DNA from: Mermis nigrescens
Lineage: Eukaryota; Nematoda; Enoplea; Mermithida; Mermithidae
Direction: 5' to 3'
Assembly: GCA_036768485.1 (NCBI GenBank)
Contig: JAVLUZ010000154.1
Coordinates: 40,048,851-40,112,850, forward strand
Length of the DNA: 64,000 nt
Shown: piece by piece, positions 22,375 to 35,640 of the stretch
Position numbering within the stretch: the first letter of the stretch is position 1
Layout: each line of letters opens with the position of its first letter
Made by a program: the position numbers and the translations under genes
The notes under the pieces: model-generated
Told to the model about the DNA's origin: nothing
The model's database searches: none
The model's input: the letters and a program-made list of their open reading frames with translations, nothing else

Positions 22375-23359
22375 TTGACTTTATAGAATTTTGATTTACC
22401 ATATATGGCTTTACAGTTTTAGGATTATCTTCACTAGACTCAAGTTTAAATGGCTGAATTTGGCTCTCTTTCCTAGGAAGCAAATGCCTATTAGGCTGAG
22501 ATGACACACTACTTAAATCATCAAGATCATCATTTGGTGCTAATGTTGTGTATTACATCTTGAAGAGAAAGCGTTGACAAATGGGTGCATATAAATTCTG
22601 TTAAACCAAAAGATAGAATGAAATTTTTGCATAAGGGCAAAGCATTAGAACAAAATGCAGAGAATGCACCTATACCTTAATAAAATTATATATAAAGAAC
22701 AATACTCATATTTGTACAGAATTAATTAAATGTATCCATTATCTGAATAAATAATATTGTAATATTTGTCGAGTAAAGGTACTGAAGATATTATCTGTAT
22801 ATAAAGGATATCTATACATATTTGCTTGTATTATTGAACTTTTCTTTGTCAATATTTATTTAAATAAGTCTCTTTGAAACTTCTGATCAAAATAAAACTA
22901 ACATTGCCCAAATATTGAAAATTTTCTGGATAAAAAAACTAAAATCTAAAATATTTCTGAAACAATATTTTACATTTTTATCTCTAATTCCAGGCAATAA
23001 TACTGATCCTGGGATTACCAATTTATGGGGTTTACCGCTTTATGGGAAATACTGTGCAATGGGGAAGAAAATAATATGAAATTTATTTTTTTTGAATACA
23101 GGAAAATCATCATTCTTCAGATTTTTACATTTTTGGAAAAATAAGTGTTCAAAGTACTACCACTTTCCTAAAATCTTAAAATATTTGTTCTGCATTTTTT
23201 GTAGATGTTGTGGTCTTTTTTTTGCATTTCATGTAATTTTTGAAATTATTTTTGATGGTGAGAAACCAAATTGTTGTAAATAATTACGTTTTTGAACGTA
23301 TAAATTCAAAATTTCAATTTGTTATTTTATTGCGCATTTAAAAATTGTAAATATCTGTA

Positions 23360-23638
23360 GTGCCGCCAATCGTCAATGGGGCTGAGTTGCCATGGGAGCC
23401 GCTGAGTTGGGAGATGGATATAAGTGATTGTCTATCAAGCTACTTTCAACAAAACTTTGGAAGACATAGACAACCCTTAAAAGGACACTACATAATTTGT
23501 TCGACGGATATAAGTTGTGCGATGGCTTGCGATATGATTTTGAAGGACCCTAGATATCCTGGCATAGTCTCGATCAACTGCAAATTTTATAATGCAGAGA
23601 ATAAAGCTGATGTCAACATAAGCAAATCTGGAGAATAA
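23360..23638 (+). CDS. Possible exon, unidentified 92-codon frame
   Basis: Reads MPPIVNGAELPWEPLSWEMD and later CSTDISCAMACDMILKD; composition differs from the AT-rich surroundings. TCTGTAG at the left edge could be an acceptor. No family is recognised. Confidence 0.3.
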   Translation: MPPIVNGAELPWEPLSWEMDISDCLSSYFQQNFGRHRQPLKGHYIICSTDISCAMACDMILKDPRYPGIVSINCKFYNAENKADVNISKSGE

Positions 23639-23763
23639 TTTCAAAAAAGAAAAAGAATTCTAGCATTTGGAAATATAGGTTCAAAAAATATACGTAGGCA
23701 CTGTATGATGATCAAGTGACTAAATGCGTGACAAATGTAGATGTGTGGTGTAAGAAATGGCAC

Positions 23764-24026
23764 CACAGATAGGCGTAGGTTGGTTGAGGGGAGGGGGCAT
23801 GCACCCCCTAGAAACCAATATACCCCCCAGATATGAAACAAATCCCCCTAGAATTCAATTTTTGAAATTTTTTTTGGTTTTTTCGCATTTTTTGATGCCA
23901 ATGGATAGTGCTTGATGAGGAACAATGAATAATAGTGTTTTTATTGCCATACCACCATTTTTAAGGCCATTTTTTTGACCTTCAAAAAATCTTGCACTCC
24001 CCAGAATTTTCTTGCTGCCCACGTAT
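23764..24026 (+). mobile_element. hAT-like MITE, copy 8
   Basis: The family core and right end GCCCACGTATG are intact. The left end is degenerate (CAGATAGGCGTAGG) and I see no convincing duplication. Confidence 0.8.
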
Positions 24027-24219
24027 GCTGGGAACTTGTCTTGAAAACAGAATAAATCTTCTTAGGAATGCTAAAGATGTAAGATGTAACTTTAAACCAT
24101 ATTTCTGGAGATGAGAACGCTGCTGACATTGCTTCTGGAGGAGCAAGGGTTTCAAAAATTTGAAAGCATCAAATTTGTAATGGTTTGCACCAATGTGGCT
24201 CTATGAATAAGTTAAAAAT

Positions 24220-25890
24220 TTGCCAAAAACTTCTGTTTTAATAAGTCTTAGGCAAGAAAAGGGAATTGAAATTGAAATTTTCTTCAACATCATTGGTGCT
24301 GATTGTAAAGTATTACAAAGCATATCATTTCTAGATTTAAGCAGAATATCATTGTTATTGAAAGCAATAAGAATAACAGTATGTCATGTACTCTCCAAAA
24401 ATCAAATTTTGGAATTAATTAACCCTGGATTATTGTAATAACCAAATTTCTTATACCTAACATATTTCTCCTCAGAGTAATGGTCAACATCCAATTGCAG
24501 CCAAAGAAGTAAATGTTTCTGAAAACTAAATGATAAAACAAGCTCATGAAGAATTTCATAATGAGTTATTAAAGAAGAGTGGTAAATTTAAAGTTCTGGA
24601 TACTTTTGGAGTAAATTATCATAAAAAGGAATTGTCAGATGTTATGAAAGGTTGAAAAACGCAAAAATTCTAGAATAAGCCAAACATCTTATACTTTTAC
24701 ATAGAAAACACAGATTAACTAAATTGATTATCCTTTAAACTCATAAAACAGAAATGCATTTTGGTTTAAATTATACTAATTTCAAAAATACATCAAAGGT
24801 ATAGAAATAATTAAAGGTAGGACTGAGGTAAAACAAATCTTACAGTTATGCTTCACATGTAAGAAGGATAAAGCAACGCCCTACCCATTACTAGAAATGC
24901 CACCTTATCCCAAGAAGAAGAGTCAAACACTTGAGATCTTTTCGGTATATTGATTTAGATTATCTTGGTCTTTTAAGTATTTATACTAACAATGTAAATG
25001 CTAAAACATGTATGTGCTAATTTACATGTTTTGTTCCACAAGCTATATATTTATATTATGCTGTGAATTAATCAGCTAAAACTTTTTTAAACTGTAAGAC
25101 GCTCCATTTTCAGATGTGAAAAAACCTAACAAAATTGTGTCAGATAAAGCTCCATAATTTAAGTTAGTTCAGAAAGTTTTTGAAGAAATTTAGCAAAAAA
25201 CTAAAACATGGCAACTCTGCTGCTTATTATTTTTCATCTCTGAAAATTATATGGTTGTTCATACCACAATATGCTCCATGGTAAGGTGAACGGCTAATAA
25301 GACTAATATGACAACCTGGAAAAATAAGTCTAGGAAGACAAGCTTTGAATTCAGAAAATTATTATAACATTGATAACTGAGATTGAAGCTGTTTTAAATT
25401 CTAGACCATTAAATTATATCTCAGAAAGAAGACCTATCTATTTTTGGATACCTTAAACATGAATATTTTGAATTTAATCTTCAACTTGACTCTGCTCAAA
25501 ATTTATTACAGTATTGCAAAAAATTATGAGAATATTGGCAATATTCTGGCAAACTTGGCACGCCAAATATTCAGTTAGCTCACATGAAAGAATGCAAATT
25601 ATTCATAAAACACCAAAGACTAAAATCAGATTTAGGACCCAAAATAAATAAAGTAGTTTTAGTAAAGGATGTTGATTCTTCTTTACAAGTGTTTTGAAAA
25701 CTTGATAAAATTATGAGATTTAAGGAAAGTTGAGATAATAAAATTAGATCAACCAAAATCATGGTGCAAAATCAAATAGTCATAAGGAGGCCTATATAAT
25801 TTGTATCCTCTCTTTCTGATCTCTTTCTGATAAATCAAAAAATGATCACAATACTAATAACAATACAATGTAATCTAACATTACTTAACA
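24220..25890 (+). pseudogene. BEL/Pao integrase region, decayed
   Basis: Fragments in changing frames: AHEEFHNELLKKSG, a MHFGLNYT zinc-binding-like segment, then GRTEVKQILQLCFTCKKDKA (compare GRxxVKxxIxxCxxC). Farther on come LEMPPYPKKRVK and DLDYLGL at the first catalytic Asp. Near the end is TEIEAVLNSRPLNYIS, the conserved third acidic motif (E-AVLNSRPLTY). The middle Asp is not readable. Placed downstream of RT as in BEL/Pao. Confidence 0.75.
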
Positions 25891-25902
25891 ACACACTACC
25901 AC

Positions 25903-26178
25903 CATAGGTGGGCAGCACCAAAATTCTGGGGAGGGGTGAAAAATTTCTGGGGAGAGGGGGGGGTGAAAAAATTTTTAAAGGTCAAAAAATGGTCTTAAAA
26001 GTGGTTGTATGGCAAAAAACACCATTTTTTGACGTTTCTCATCAAGCTCTATCCAATGGCATCAAAAAATTGCTAAAAAAGCAAAAAAAATTTTTCTTGG
26101 GGGGGGTATTTTAATTTCTGGGGGGGGGTATTTCAACTTCTGGGGTGCATACCCCCTAAACCCCCACGCCCATGTGTG
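25903..26178 (-). mobile_element. hAT-like MITE, copy 9
   Basis: 276 bp between ACTACCAC and ATTACCAC (6/8). Ends CATAGGTGGGCAGC and GCCCATGTGTG. Confidence 0.88.
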
Positions 26179-26189
26179 ATTACCACCTA

Positions 26190-27920
26190 GAGTTTCAGGA
26201 AAACATGAAGTCTTATTTTTCACCCTGTTCGAGCAATTTTTAATCCTCCTTTCAATTCTTATTGACACAAGTTATGTGAATGACACAAAACAACTTTGTG
26301 ATTATAAATGTCATACTTCTAAAAATTTATCATTGATACATTCTCAAACATGTGTAAAAACAAGGTCAACTATTCAAAAGAGAACTAATAGACGTTTTTG
26401 TGATTTAAGCCTTGCATATCTATTTGGACTTTTAAATTAATGGAAAATGCAGAACAAAATCTGAATGCTCTAATTGAGCTGATGAACGCTCTTATTCTAA
26501 CCACAAACTCTTGATGTCTGAAAAATTATACTAGCATTTTAGACATTTTAGAGCCTAACATATGTTCTTTAGTCCCTAGCATAAAATGCAATTCAGAGCT
26601 GAAGCACATTTACAAGTCACAAATACAATTATTTGATAACTCACTACATTTTCTCAAAAACTTACAATTAGTCTACTTTGCACCTGGTCAGGATGCTTTC
26701 ATTCGCTTCACGGAGGGTCCTATGATAGGAACTCATAATTTTTGCAAAAATCATAAATGTAATAAATAAGGCACTAAATTTTGTTATTTTAACAAGTCTG
26801 AAAAAATTTATTTTATAAATTCTAATGGGATGGGGAACTGATATTGTTACTGTTTATGGATTAAAACGGTCAGTGAAATTTGTTAAGCACTGCACTCAGT
26901 GTAACCTTACATGTGTAATAGGAGGATTAGAAATAGAGATTCTGAAAATACAGTCAATTCAATTAAATTTTGTTTCTCAACTTCATTGCTATAAAATATC
27001 TGAACCTACAACAATGGAAAAAATTCAATCTTCAGAAATGGTAATGAAACAACATACAATCTCAGTGGCGTTCACACCTGGGCATGTGGAGGGGCGGTTT
27101 GGGGGGTATGCACACCTCCCTGAAAAACAAAATACCCTCCCCCCAGAAATTAAAATACCCCTTCCCCAGAATTAGATTTTTAAAATTTTTCTCGTTTTTT
27201 CAGCAATTTTTTGATGCCAATGGATAGTGCTTGATGATAAACATCAAGAAAATGGTGTTTTTTGCCATACAACCATTTTTAAGTCAATTTTTTGACCTCT
27301 GGAAAATCTTGCAGCCCCATAATTTTCTTGCTTCCCACGCATAATGATGTTATGGAATGGTGAAACTTTTCTCAAAGAACATAGTACACCTTGACATGCA
27401 TACACATATATTGTAAATGCTAACTTGTTATCTATGCTAGGATGCCCTTTATAATCCACCATGTATTCCAAAATCATATTACTTTTTACTAATTGGCTTC
27501 ATGCAAGACTAGATTTCAAATGTAAAACAAATTTTGAGCAAGTAATTGATCATGTACTATGTGCATTAAATTATTTTTCTACTATTTGTAAGTCAAATTA
27601 AGAACTAAATCTGGTCATTTTACATTTTAAACATGTAAGTGAATAAAATGTGCAAAGTTAATAATAACTGAATTTAGTATTTTTGCAATTTTAATTTTTA
27701 TGAATATTTATCACATGATTTCACAAATATTGTGACTGTAAAAAATCTATATTCTGACTTAGATTTTCAATTTATGTTTGCCTCACTTAACAGTAACTGG
27801 CTAAAAATACTTTGTATGTTAGGAACTTTAACAATAAGTATTCTTTTGTTGCTCAAACTGCTATTATGTGTTATATCACTTTTACACCCAATCATATGCC
27901 TAATTTTTCAAAACTAGTTT
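26190..27920 (+). pseudogene. Probable env-like region of the BEL element, decayed
   Basis: Downstream of integrase the sequence stays protein-like and Cys-rich (NFCKNHKCN; KHCTQCNLTCVIGGL). After MITE copy 10 it ends in a membrane-anchor-like segment (ISILLLLKLLLCVISLL) with a stop at 27,915. Env genes are known in several BEL lineages, often related to phlebovirus glycoproteins; here I cannot prove the family. The region is broken in several frames. Confidence 0.4.
27073..27343 (+). mobile_element. hAT-like MITE, copy 10
   Basis: CACACCTGGGCATG to CCCACGCATA. Flanks GTGGCGTT and ATGATGTT match only partly. Confidence 0.82.
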
Positions 27921-27999
27921 TTCTTGAAACTCGAGACTAATATACTTACTATAATCAGATACGTAATAACGATTTCAAGATACTTATTTATTGTTTATT

Positions 28000-28950
28000 T
28001 TATTTACTTTTTTATAATTTTAGTTTTTTATTTTATCAATTTAGAATTATTATTTTTCCTTGTCAATTAATTTATTCCAATAATTTTGTATAATAATCAC
28101 ATAGATTAATTTATATTTTTCTATTTTTTGATTTATTATTAATTCTTGTAACAAATTTATTCATGTAATGTTTATTCTGTTTTGCTTAATAATCATGCTT
28201 GCACTATTTCTAATCAGAATTTGAAGAAGTTGTTCCATGCAACCACATCAGATCACAATATCAATGAAATGAGTTAGAAAGGTCAAATGTCAAACTGTTC
28301 TCAACTGGCATACAACAATATTTGGTCCAAAACATTTTAATGAAATCCAGCAGAATTTTCTTTCTACAACGTGTGAATAGAATTCATTGCCAAAGAAGCC
28401 TATGATATCTTCACAAGTAACTCAAATATAAAAAATATTTTCATTGCATTGTAATCAGTTTAACTTTCCAGAAAACAGAGAAAATGGAAATGAAAATCCT
28501 AGAAAACCGTTTTGTGATTGTTTGATAATATTTTGTCTAGATAAAACTGCAGTGGTTTTCAATATTTTGCTTTAGGGATGCATACCAAGCATTCTGATCA
28601 ATTCTTCCCTAATGAGCAATTTGGTTTCTATATGTGCACACCTATAACCAGGCTAATTAATACTGAATGTGTCTTACAGGATTTTAAGATAATGGTCTAT
28701 TAAACAGGGAATGAAATATTCAAAATTGCTAAAGAGTATTTTCAAGATCAACATAAATCATGAAAAACTGAATAAAGATCTGCCTTTATGTGATTACTGT
28801 TTCACTGCGTACTTTTCGATATTTTGGCTTTCCTAGCTTTTCAAATAGAGGAATTTCATACTGAATGTATTCTAATTCATAGAACAAATCCTAAATTATT
28901 GAGCTCGTTTTAATAGATTGACAAATTTGAGTTGGCAGACAGTGAATGGT
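28000..28950. other. AT-rich, no recognised gene
   Basis: It could include the decayed 3' LTR of the BEL element, but I find no LTR pair. Confidence 0.3.
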
Positions 28951-28956
28951 AGCAAT

Positions 28957-29225
28957 CACACCTGGGCGTGAGGGAGGGGGCGTTTGGGGAGCTGTGCACC
29001 CCCAGAAACCAAAATACCCCCCTCCCCCAGAAATCAAAATACCCCCCCCAGAATTCAATTTTTGAAATTTTTTTCCACAATTTTTTGATGCCAATGGATA
29101 GTGCTTGATGAGGAACGTCAAAAAATGGTGTTTCTATCACCATACCACCAGTTTTGAGGCCATTTTATGACCTTCAAAAAATCTTGCACACCCTCCCCCT
29201 AGAATTTTCTTGCTGCCCACGTATG
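28957..29225 (+). mobile_element. hAT-like MITE, copy 11
   Basis: 269 bp between GTAGCAAT and GTGGCAAC (6/8). Ends CACACCTGGGCG and GCCCACGTATG. Confidence 0.88.
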
Positions 29226-30892
29226 GTGGCAACCCAAACCTCATTCAAACAAACTGTGTCAGATCAGGTAAACCAAAATACAAGTGATTACCAATGCACT
29301 TTGCAGCAAGCTGCCATTCCACCATCATTCTGAATTTAAATCCTCAGTTCTCTATGAAAACAACAACCTATATGTAAATGACCAAAAAGCGCTTCCAAAC
29401 ATCTATTGATTGAGTGAAAAACAAGTTCAGGAATTAATTGTACTGCTGCCCCACAACAATTTGGACTCCATCTTATGACAGTTTTTTAGGAGAATGTTTT
29501 GCCACATTAGAATCAAATTCGGTTACCTGCTTATGCAATAAAACATAAAATGGCCAGAATATGCTAAGTGATTGACATGAAATTCAAAATCAGAAAATCT
29601 TCCTTTCAAAAAATCCTAGAAATGAAACATAACTAGCTTCCTTCACATTCATGTGAAACTCTTCTGCTTGTCCAGAATGTTGCAAAAGTTTTTGAATAAT
29701 TCAAAAATAAAATGAACTTTGACATTTTTAAATTTCTAACAATTAAAAAGATGTAGGTATGTAATGTAAACATAATATGTAGCTATGTGATTAAATGCAA
29801 TTTGACAAGTAATACAAATCATTACTTGCAAGATTTATTCAACATTTATTCAACATTTTCTGAGTATGCTATTTTATTATGAAATTTTCATTATGCATGC
29901 ATTTTATCATGGGTTACAGCAATTTTGTATACATGTAAAAGGATGGCGTGATGGCTGTTTCTGCTTCTTATTGCCAAGAACTCTAGTAGTTTTAGTCTTA
30001 GAAATGATGTTTAGCAGACATGCACAGCATGAGAATTCTGTAAGAAAAAACCAAATAATAATTCTGAAGTGCCGGTTTTAGACTCAAAACCAATGGACAA
30101 GCATCAAAAATATTATTTTTTGGCGTTTCTGGCGATTCTTTAGCTACTAAATCCTGAATATTTGGAAAAATTTTGTCAAAATTTGAAAAAAATTAGAGGA
30201 AACTCAACTAAAGTCAAAAAACTAGTATATTAAATTGTGTGATGTGCTGAAATTTTTAAACACATCAGAGTCAAAAGATTGCTAAGAACAATAGTACATT
30301 TTCAACAAATATTTTGGAAAATCACTTAATCTGGGGGGAACTGTTAGAAGTCATGTGTACACACTGAAGTTGAAAACCTCTGTAGATTACGGTAGACCCC
30401 AATCCTACTTTTAGTAATATTTTTGGCATTTCTAATGGATACATAGCAGTAAGTAATGGTCTTCAAAATTTATTTTTCTGTCAGAAAAAGGATTGCATAA
30501 GTAATTCATTGGAAAGTAAAGTGAAGCTTTTGTGATGCTCAAAGTGTAGAGAAAATGAATGCTTACACTTAATGACAACTTTGCTGACAAAACATACACA
30601 TACATGTACTTGTATGCACATGCATATGTAGCTCATAATTCTTCATGTGTTGATACTGTATATTTTATGTATGTAAAATTTTGTTGTATATGCTAATGAC
30701 TCATTCAATTATCCCATTGTAGTACCTCATTTTTGTCTATAATCTACAATCAATGATGAGTAGAACAGTATGTTTAGCCTCAGTCGAAAAATAGTGGAAT
30801 AATAATTTTTAAATTCTATCTTGTACTCAAAATATGAAATTTCATAATTGAAGATTCCATTTGTCCTTAATGCTTCACTCTAAATTCTAAAT

Positions 30893-31084
30893 TTGCTATT
30901 TGTGTGCTTTAAGTGGCTTAAGTGCAATGAGTGTCAAACTGAGCATGCAGGGCTATGCCCAATGCGCCAGCTCACTGCATGCTTCAGATGCAGTAACCCA
31001 GATCATCACGTCAATGAATGTCCATTGCGCCACAGAAAGACTATGCAAAGTCAATTTATGAGAAAGGCTCATCTTGACTTTTGA
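30893..31084 (+). CDS. Zinc-knuckle fragment
   Basis: Contains CFRCSNPDHHVNECP, an exact CX2CX4HX4C knuckle, preceded by a second Cys/His cluster (CNECQTEHAGLC). After the stop the same frame remains open for about 40 more codons (AEEAALKEKLYLSSAKEPL). It resembles the nucleocapsid end of a retroelement gag or a CCHC host protein. Isolated and probably not functional. Confidence 0.4.
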   Translation: MLFVCFKWLKCNECQTEHAGLCPMRQLTACFRCSNPDHHVNECPLRHRKTMQSQFMRKAHLDF

Positions 31085-31734
31085 AAGCAGATGGCTGAGG
31101 AAGCGGCATTGAAAGAAAAGCTTTATTTGTCGTCGGCAAAAGAGCCGCTGCAAGTCAGGGCACATTTGAACATTTTCACTTTACATTGCTGGTTGATTAG
31201 TAACAACAAGGACAAATATGCATTCAAAAAAATATAAAAAAAAATCCTTTCTTTTCAATTATATGCATATGGAGCACATTTTCTGCGCAAGGCAGAGATT
31301 TTGAGGATTGTACAGTGATCTCTAGAGCAATTTTAGTACAATTTGTGCAGAAAGTATAGGCACTTTTTAGCTAGTTTTTCATTGTACAAAAAGTCACTAA
31401 GTTTTTGTACAAAAAAAGTGATATGGAGTCAACCCTGTATTAAAAATATTATTTAGGATGCTGAGAATTTTGAAGTCGAACATCTTTGTCTAAACATGTA
31501 TATAACAAGACAATTTAAGATATTATATCAAAATTACATGTTTCACAATGTAGCAATAAAAGACAACTTCTATTCTCGGTCGGCAAAAGTTAGGAAGTCA
31601 ATGCATATGCATACATTTTTAATTTTTGGTCAATGATTTGAAAGAAGTGAAAATATGCAGCTGGAGAAATGACTTGACGTAGTTCTCAAGTGACACATTC
31701 TGGCCTCGTAAGAGCATGGGGATTGGGGATATAC

Positions 31735-31949
31735 CATTAGTAGGCAGCACTAAAATTCTGTGGGGGAGAAGCAATATTTTTGTCTTAAAATTGGTGGTAT
31801 GGCAAAAAAAACTACTTTCTAACGTTTCTAATTGAGCACTATCCATTGGCATCAAAAAATGTGGGAAAAAAACAAAAAAATAAAAAATTCAGGGGAGGGG
31901 GTGTATTTGGCCTTCTAGAGGGTGCATGCCCCCTGGGTGCCCACATGTG
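31735..31949 (-). mobile_element. hAT-like MITE, copy 12
   Basis: 215 bp, diverged. Ends CATTAGTAGGCAGC and GCCCACATGTG; flanks GGATATAC / GATATTAC. Confidence 0.8.
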
Positions 31950-32479
31950 GATATTACATTCCCCTGAGCTTGCTAAAAGCTTTTGGTGTATAGCCTTTTT
32001 GACTCAGAGAATATGCTATTTAGCCATTTTGGGCCAAGAAAAGTAGCTGTAGTCTCTTTTTTAAGTCTCAAATGCTCATCTATATTTGTCTTTTCTGAGT
32101 TTTAAATTGAACTATTTTATCAAATCCAAAATAGCTAAATAAGTATTTTCAGTCCAATAAGGCTATAGCTATGTTTGCGACTACAAAAGTTATTATTTAT
32201 TTGCTGAAAATGCTCAGAAACAATTGTTTTGAAGTTATCCTATCATTTTCTTACTATAGTACTGTTTTTAAACAGCACAGTTATTTATCAATGTTTGGTT
32301 TTCACTCCTGAAGGTTCAACCTTGCGCAAGTATGATTCTGCACATATGTAGGTTTTATTATGGAGGGGAGTCAAATGCTTGGAGGTCAAATCTCCAAAAA
32401 CCATAAGAGGAATAAAAAAGGCATTTTTAAACCTAATGTTTAAATTGTAAATACAATAGATTTCACATCATTCAATTAA

Positions 32480-32757
32480 GAAAAATATGTCTTAACTTTT
32501 GTCTTCTGTATTTCATCAGTTAGCTTTTCCCAGAATTGGTGTATTAGATTTAGTGTCCTAATGTATATCCGCCATATGGTAATCTTGTAACTAATTTTTG
32601 ATTCAAAGTGATCAGACATTCAAAATTCTTCTTCAAATTTTGAATAATGCGCTTTTACTTGAGCAAATTATTTATAAAATATGCAGATGCCAACTGAACA
32701 ATTGAGAAACCTCTTCAGAGTACAATATATTCCTAAAATGTTAGGATATATAATCTA
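32480..32757 (-). repeat. Inverted copy of the 15,720-16,000 repeat
   Basis: Same landmarks in reverse complement. It abuts the BEL gag fragment at about 32,757. Confidence 0.6.
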
Positions 32758-33440
32758 GTGAGCAATTTTAAATTTTTCTGTTCTGTTCTCAAATGGTTTT
32801 GTATACAAGGCACTATTCATTGAGATGGTTTTGACAAAATGTACATGAATATAGTTTATGTTGATTAATTTCTTTCAGTCATATTTTTTTACTTGCTGCA
32901 TTAATTTTGGACCATTATTTTCTAATGTTTTACCATTTGATTGGAGAAATTGTAGGAGTCTAAGTCATCCTCCCCACATAACTTTTTGATCTGCAGACTT
33001 TAAATTTCTGTTATCTGATATTTGGTATAAATTAAAGGCTTTCCCTTAGGAGGAATAATATGATGCAAGTTTTCTTGTTCATTTGTATGCAATACTGCAT
33101 TTGCTTTAAAATTTTGTCTACTTCTATAAGTATAGCTGGTGACAGTTTTTGTAATATAATTGTAATCAAAATTAGTTGATCTAAATCTTCACCTAATTAT
33201 AAGGTTGCCTACAGATTTTATCTATTGATTCAAGCATGCATTATAAGTCATAGATTTTCATAGTTAAATTTGATGTGTTATGCACTTCTGTGTAGAGTGA
33301 CCATTTCATGATCTTAGGTCATTGAATTGTTTTTTGAGAATGGTTATGTCGCACTTCACATTAATAACCAAAATTCCCGCTGTTGCCTTATAAGCATTTC
33401 CTTCAAAGATAATTAAGCAAATAATTGAATTTGTAAGCAT
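32757..33440 (-). pseudogene. BEL/Pao gag fragment, second copy
   Basis: Close in sequence to 17,085-18,040: FEGNAYKATAGILVINVKC, the LGEDLDQL region, and the CCHC knuckle region near 32,800. It lacks the MITE found at 17,203, so that insertion postdates the split of the two copies or is specific to one locus. Truncated at both ends. Confidence 0.65.
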
Positions 33441-33750
33441 CAGGTATTTCTCTTGCTTCTTAAGTAAAATTAAAAAAAACAAATGCATTGCAAAATATGT
33501 GAGGGATATTTAATAATTTGATCAAGCTAATTGATTCGTAAAATAAATTGTGAATCGTAACGGTGCGGTGCATGCGTAGTAATTAACCTATGTATTGCTT
33601 AGTGCGTGCTTTATTATAAATAAAGACATACGCTGTTAGACATAGAGTCAGTGCATCTGAACTGGAAAAACTGCATGCTCACACGGCTAGACTCAAAAGG
33701 TGTTTTTCAATTGATTAAAAACAAAAATGTAGAAAAACATATAAAAAAAT

Positions 33751-33751
<1 letters not shown>

Positions 33752-33822
<71 letters not shown>
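33752..33822 (+). repeat. (AT)n microsatellite
   Basis: About 35 uninterrupted AT dinucleotides. Confidence 0.95.
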
Positions 33823-33825
<3 letters not shown>

Positions 33826-34127
33826 ATTTTTTCATTTATATTTTATATAATATTTATTTTAATATTACAAATGGCGTGAATGCTTGCTAATGAGGTCGGC
33901 AAGATCAAAAAGTCGGACTTATCTTTTGCAAAAAGCCTCACCAGCTAGTCGGAAGGACCAAGAAATTGCCAACCAATCAGGGCGCTAGCTTTTCCAACCT
34001 CGTAGCGCATCAAAAGTACATATTACGTAATGATTAAGCATATTAAACATAAACAAGAACAACCCTGTAATACTGCCAACAAATCAGATAGGTTGGCACT
34101 GAAAATTTTTCACTCCCGGCCTGATTC

Positions 34128-34137
34128 CATAAAAGCG
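34128..34137 (+). promoter_or_regulatory. TATA-like element CATAAAAGCG
   Basis: 48 nt upstream of the ATG at 34,185. The identical ten bases occur at 37,628-37,637 ahead of another plus-strand ORF. Confidence 0.4.
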
Positions 34138-34184
34138 CATGCACAACAATAAAAACATCCGCTTACTCCTGTAAATAAATTGAA

Positions 34185-35640
34185 ATGGCTTTAAGCAAAA
34201 GTATCAATTGCATAATCAATGCGGCACTTGTTGACCCCAATGGGGATTCATCGATATGATCACACCTTATTTACTGCCGGCATTAGCAACGCCACCCAGC
34301 AGCCTGGCGCCACTAGACCACCTGTCCATCGACACAAGCATTGACTATGAGGCCAAATTGTTGACTTTATATTTCAACGGTATGCTGCAGCTACCTGATA
34401 CCCCACAGCAGGTTGCCAATGACAAAGCGCCAATGGTTGCCGACAATATAAACGAGAACAACAAACCAATTGTCGTAGAAATAATGATGCTGGGCATTGA
34501 CCTGCCACAAGCGCAATGGGTGCCAATCATCCAAACAATTGATGCAGGGGTAGCGCCGGCGCGAGGCGCTGCAGGGCGACCTTTGGCCGCTGCAGTCACA
34601 AAGCAGACGTTTTTGGTCTCTACGCTTTCAACAATTAATTGTCAGCTCAACCAGCATACTCTGTTGGTAAGAAAAATTTGCTACCCTTTGATATTATTTG
34701 AAAAATTAATTAGTGAAAATTTAGTTTTTTATTAAAAATTTAATACCCAAATTTATCGACTATTCACCACAATTTACAATTTATTTAATATTTGCTTTAG
34801 AATTTAATATATAGTAACAATGCCTGTATTTATTTAGTAGCAATTTAACATGTATTAAAAATTTATTGCCTATTTAATTATTGCTCATCACAATTTACAA
34901 TTTATTTAATATTTGCTTAGAATTTAATATATAAAAAATAATGCATGTATTTATGTAGCAGCACTTTAACATATTTTAAAATTTATTGCCTATTTAATTT
35001 TGCACTACAATTTACCATTTATTTAGTATTTATTAAAATTGAATACCTAAATTTATTGACTATTTACCACAATTTACCATTTATTTAATATTTGCTTAGA
35101 ATTTAATATATAAAAAATAGTGCCTGTATTTATTTAGTAGCAATTTAAAATGTATGAAATTTATTGTCTATTTAATTATTGCTCAGCACAATTTACCCTG
35201 ATTTAGTATTTATTGAAAATTTTTAAATAAGAAAAATTTATGTATTTATTTTCTGTGCAAAACTATTCTATTTTAGGCTTTGCATGAGCGTCCAGACACA
35301 GCCACTGGACTATCATTGCAAAAATGATTACCAGAAACTACATGGGCGACCAGTGCAAGCAAAAAGCCGTGGGCATCTGCCTCAACCACCTGATGAGGTG
35401 CTGGGTGCCGAGATCCAGAGCAAATGCTCAGCATTTGCAAATTTCTGTTTCATCGCAGGCACAACGGATTGAGGTGGCAAGGGTTGCTTGCAACCGGAAA
35501 AACATCAATGCCAGACAAAACGCACCAAATGGGAATGGCGAATTTGCTCCAATTTGCCCCGCAACTGTAAGCCGTCAACATGTCGCCGCCGCATTTGCGG
35601 TTGCTTTTAATTGTATCCTAAAACCCAACGGCCCTTTTTA
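34185..35640 (+). CDS. Unidentified two-exon gene, structure uncertain
   Basis: The first ATG (34,185, MALSKSINCIINAALVDPNG) stops after 24 codons. The overlapping frame from 34,256 is open for 137 codons up to a good donor (TTG|GTAAGA, exon end 34,666). It is GC-richer than its flanks and reads TSIDYEAKLLTLYFNGMLQL. The ~610-nt AT-rich intron ends TTCTATTTTAG|GC, exon start 35,277. Spliced in phase it ends after 16 more codons; a different exon-2 frame is open for 105 codons to 35,641. A frameshift on either side is therefore likely. No family is recognised. It may be an accessory gene of the outer Polinton or a host gene. Confidence 0.35.

Noticed and set aside
28891..29143. Overlapping minus-strand ORFs
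   Set aside because: Translations of MITE copy 11; similar false ORFs occur in other MITE copies.
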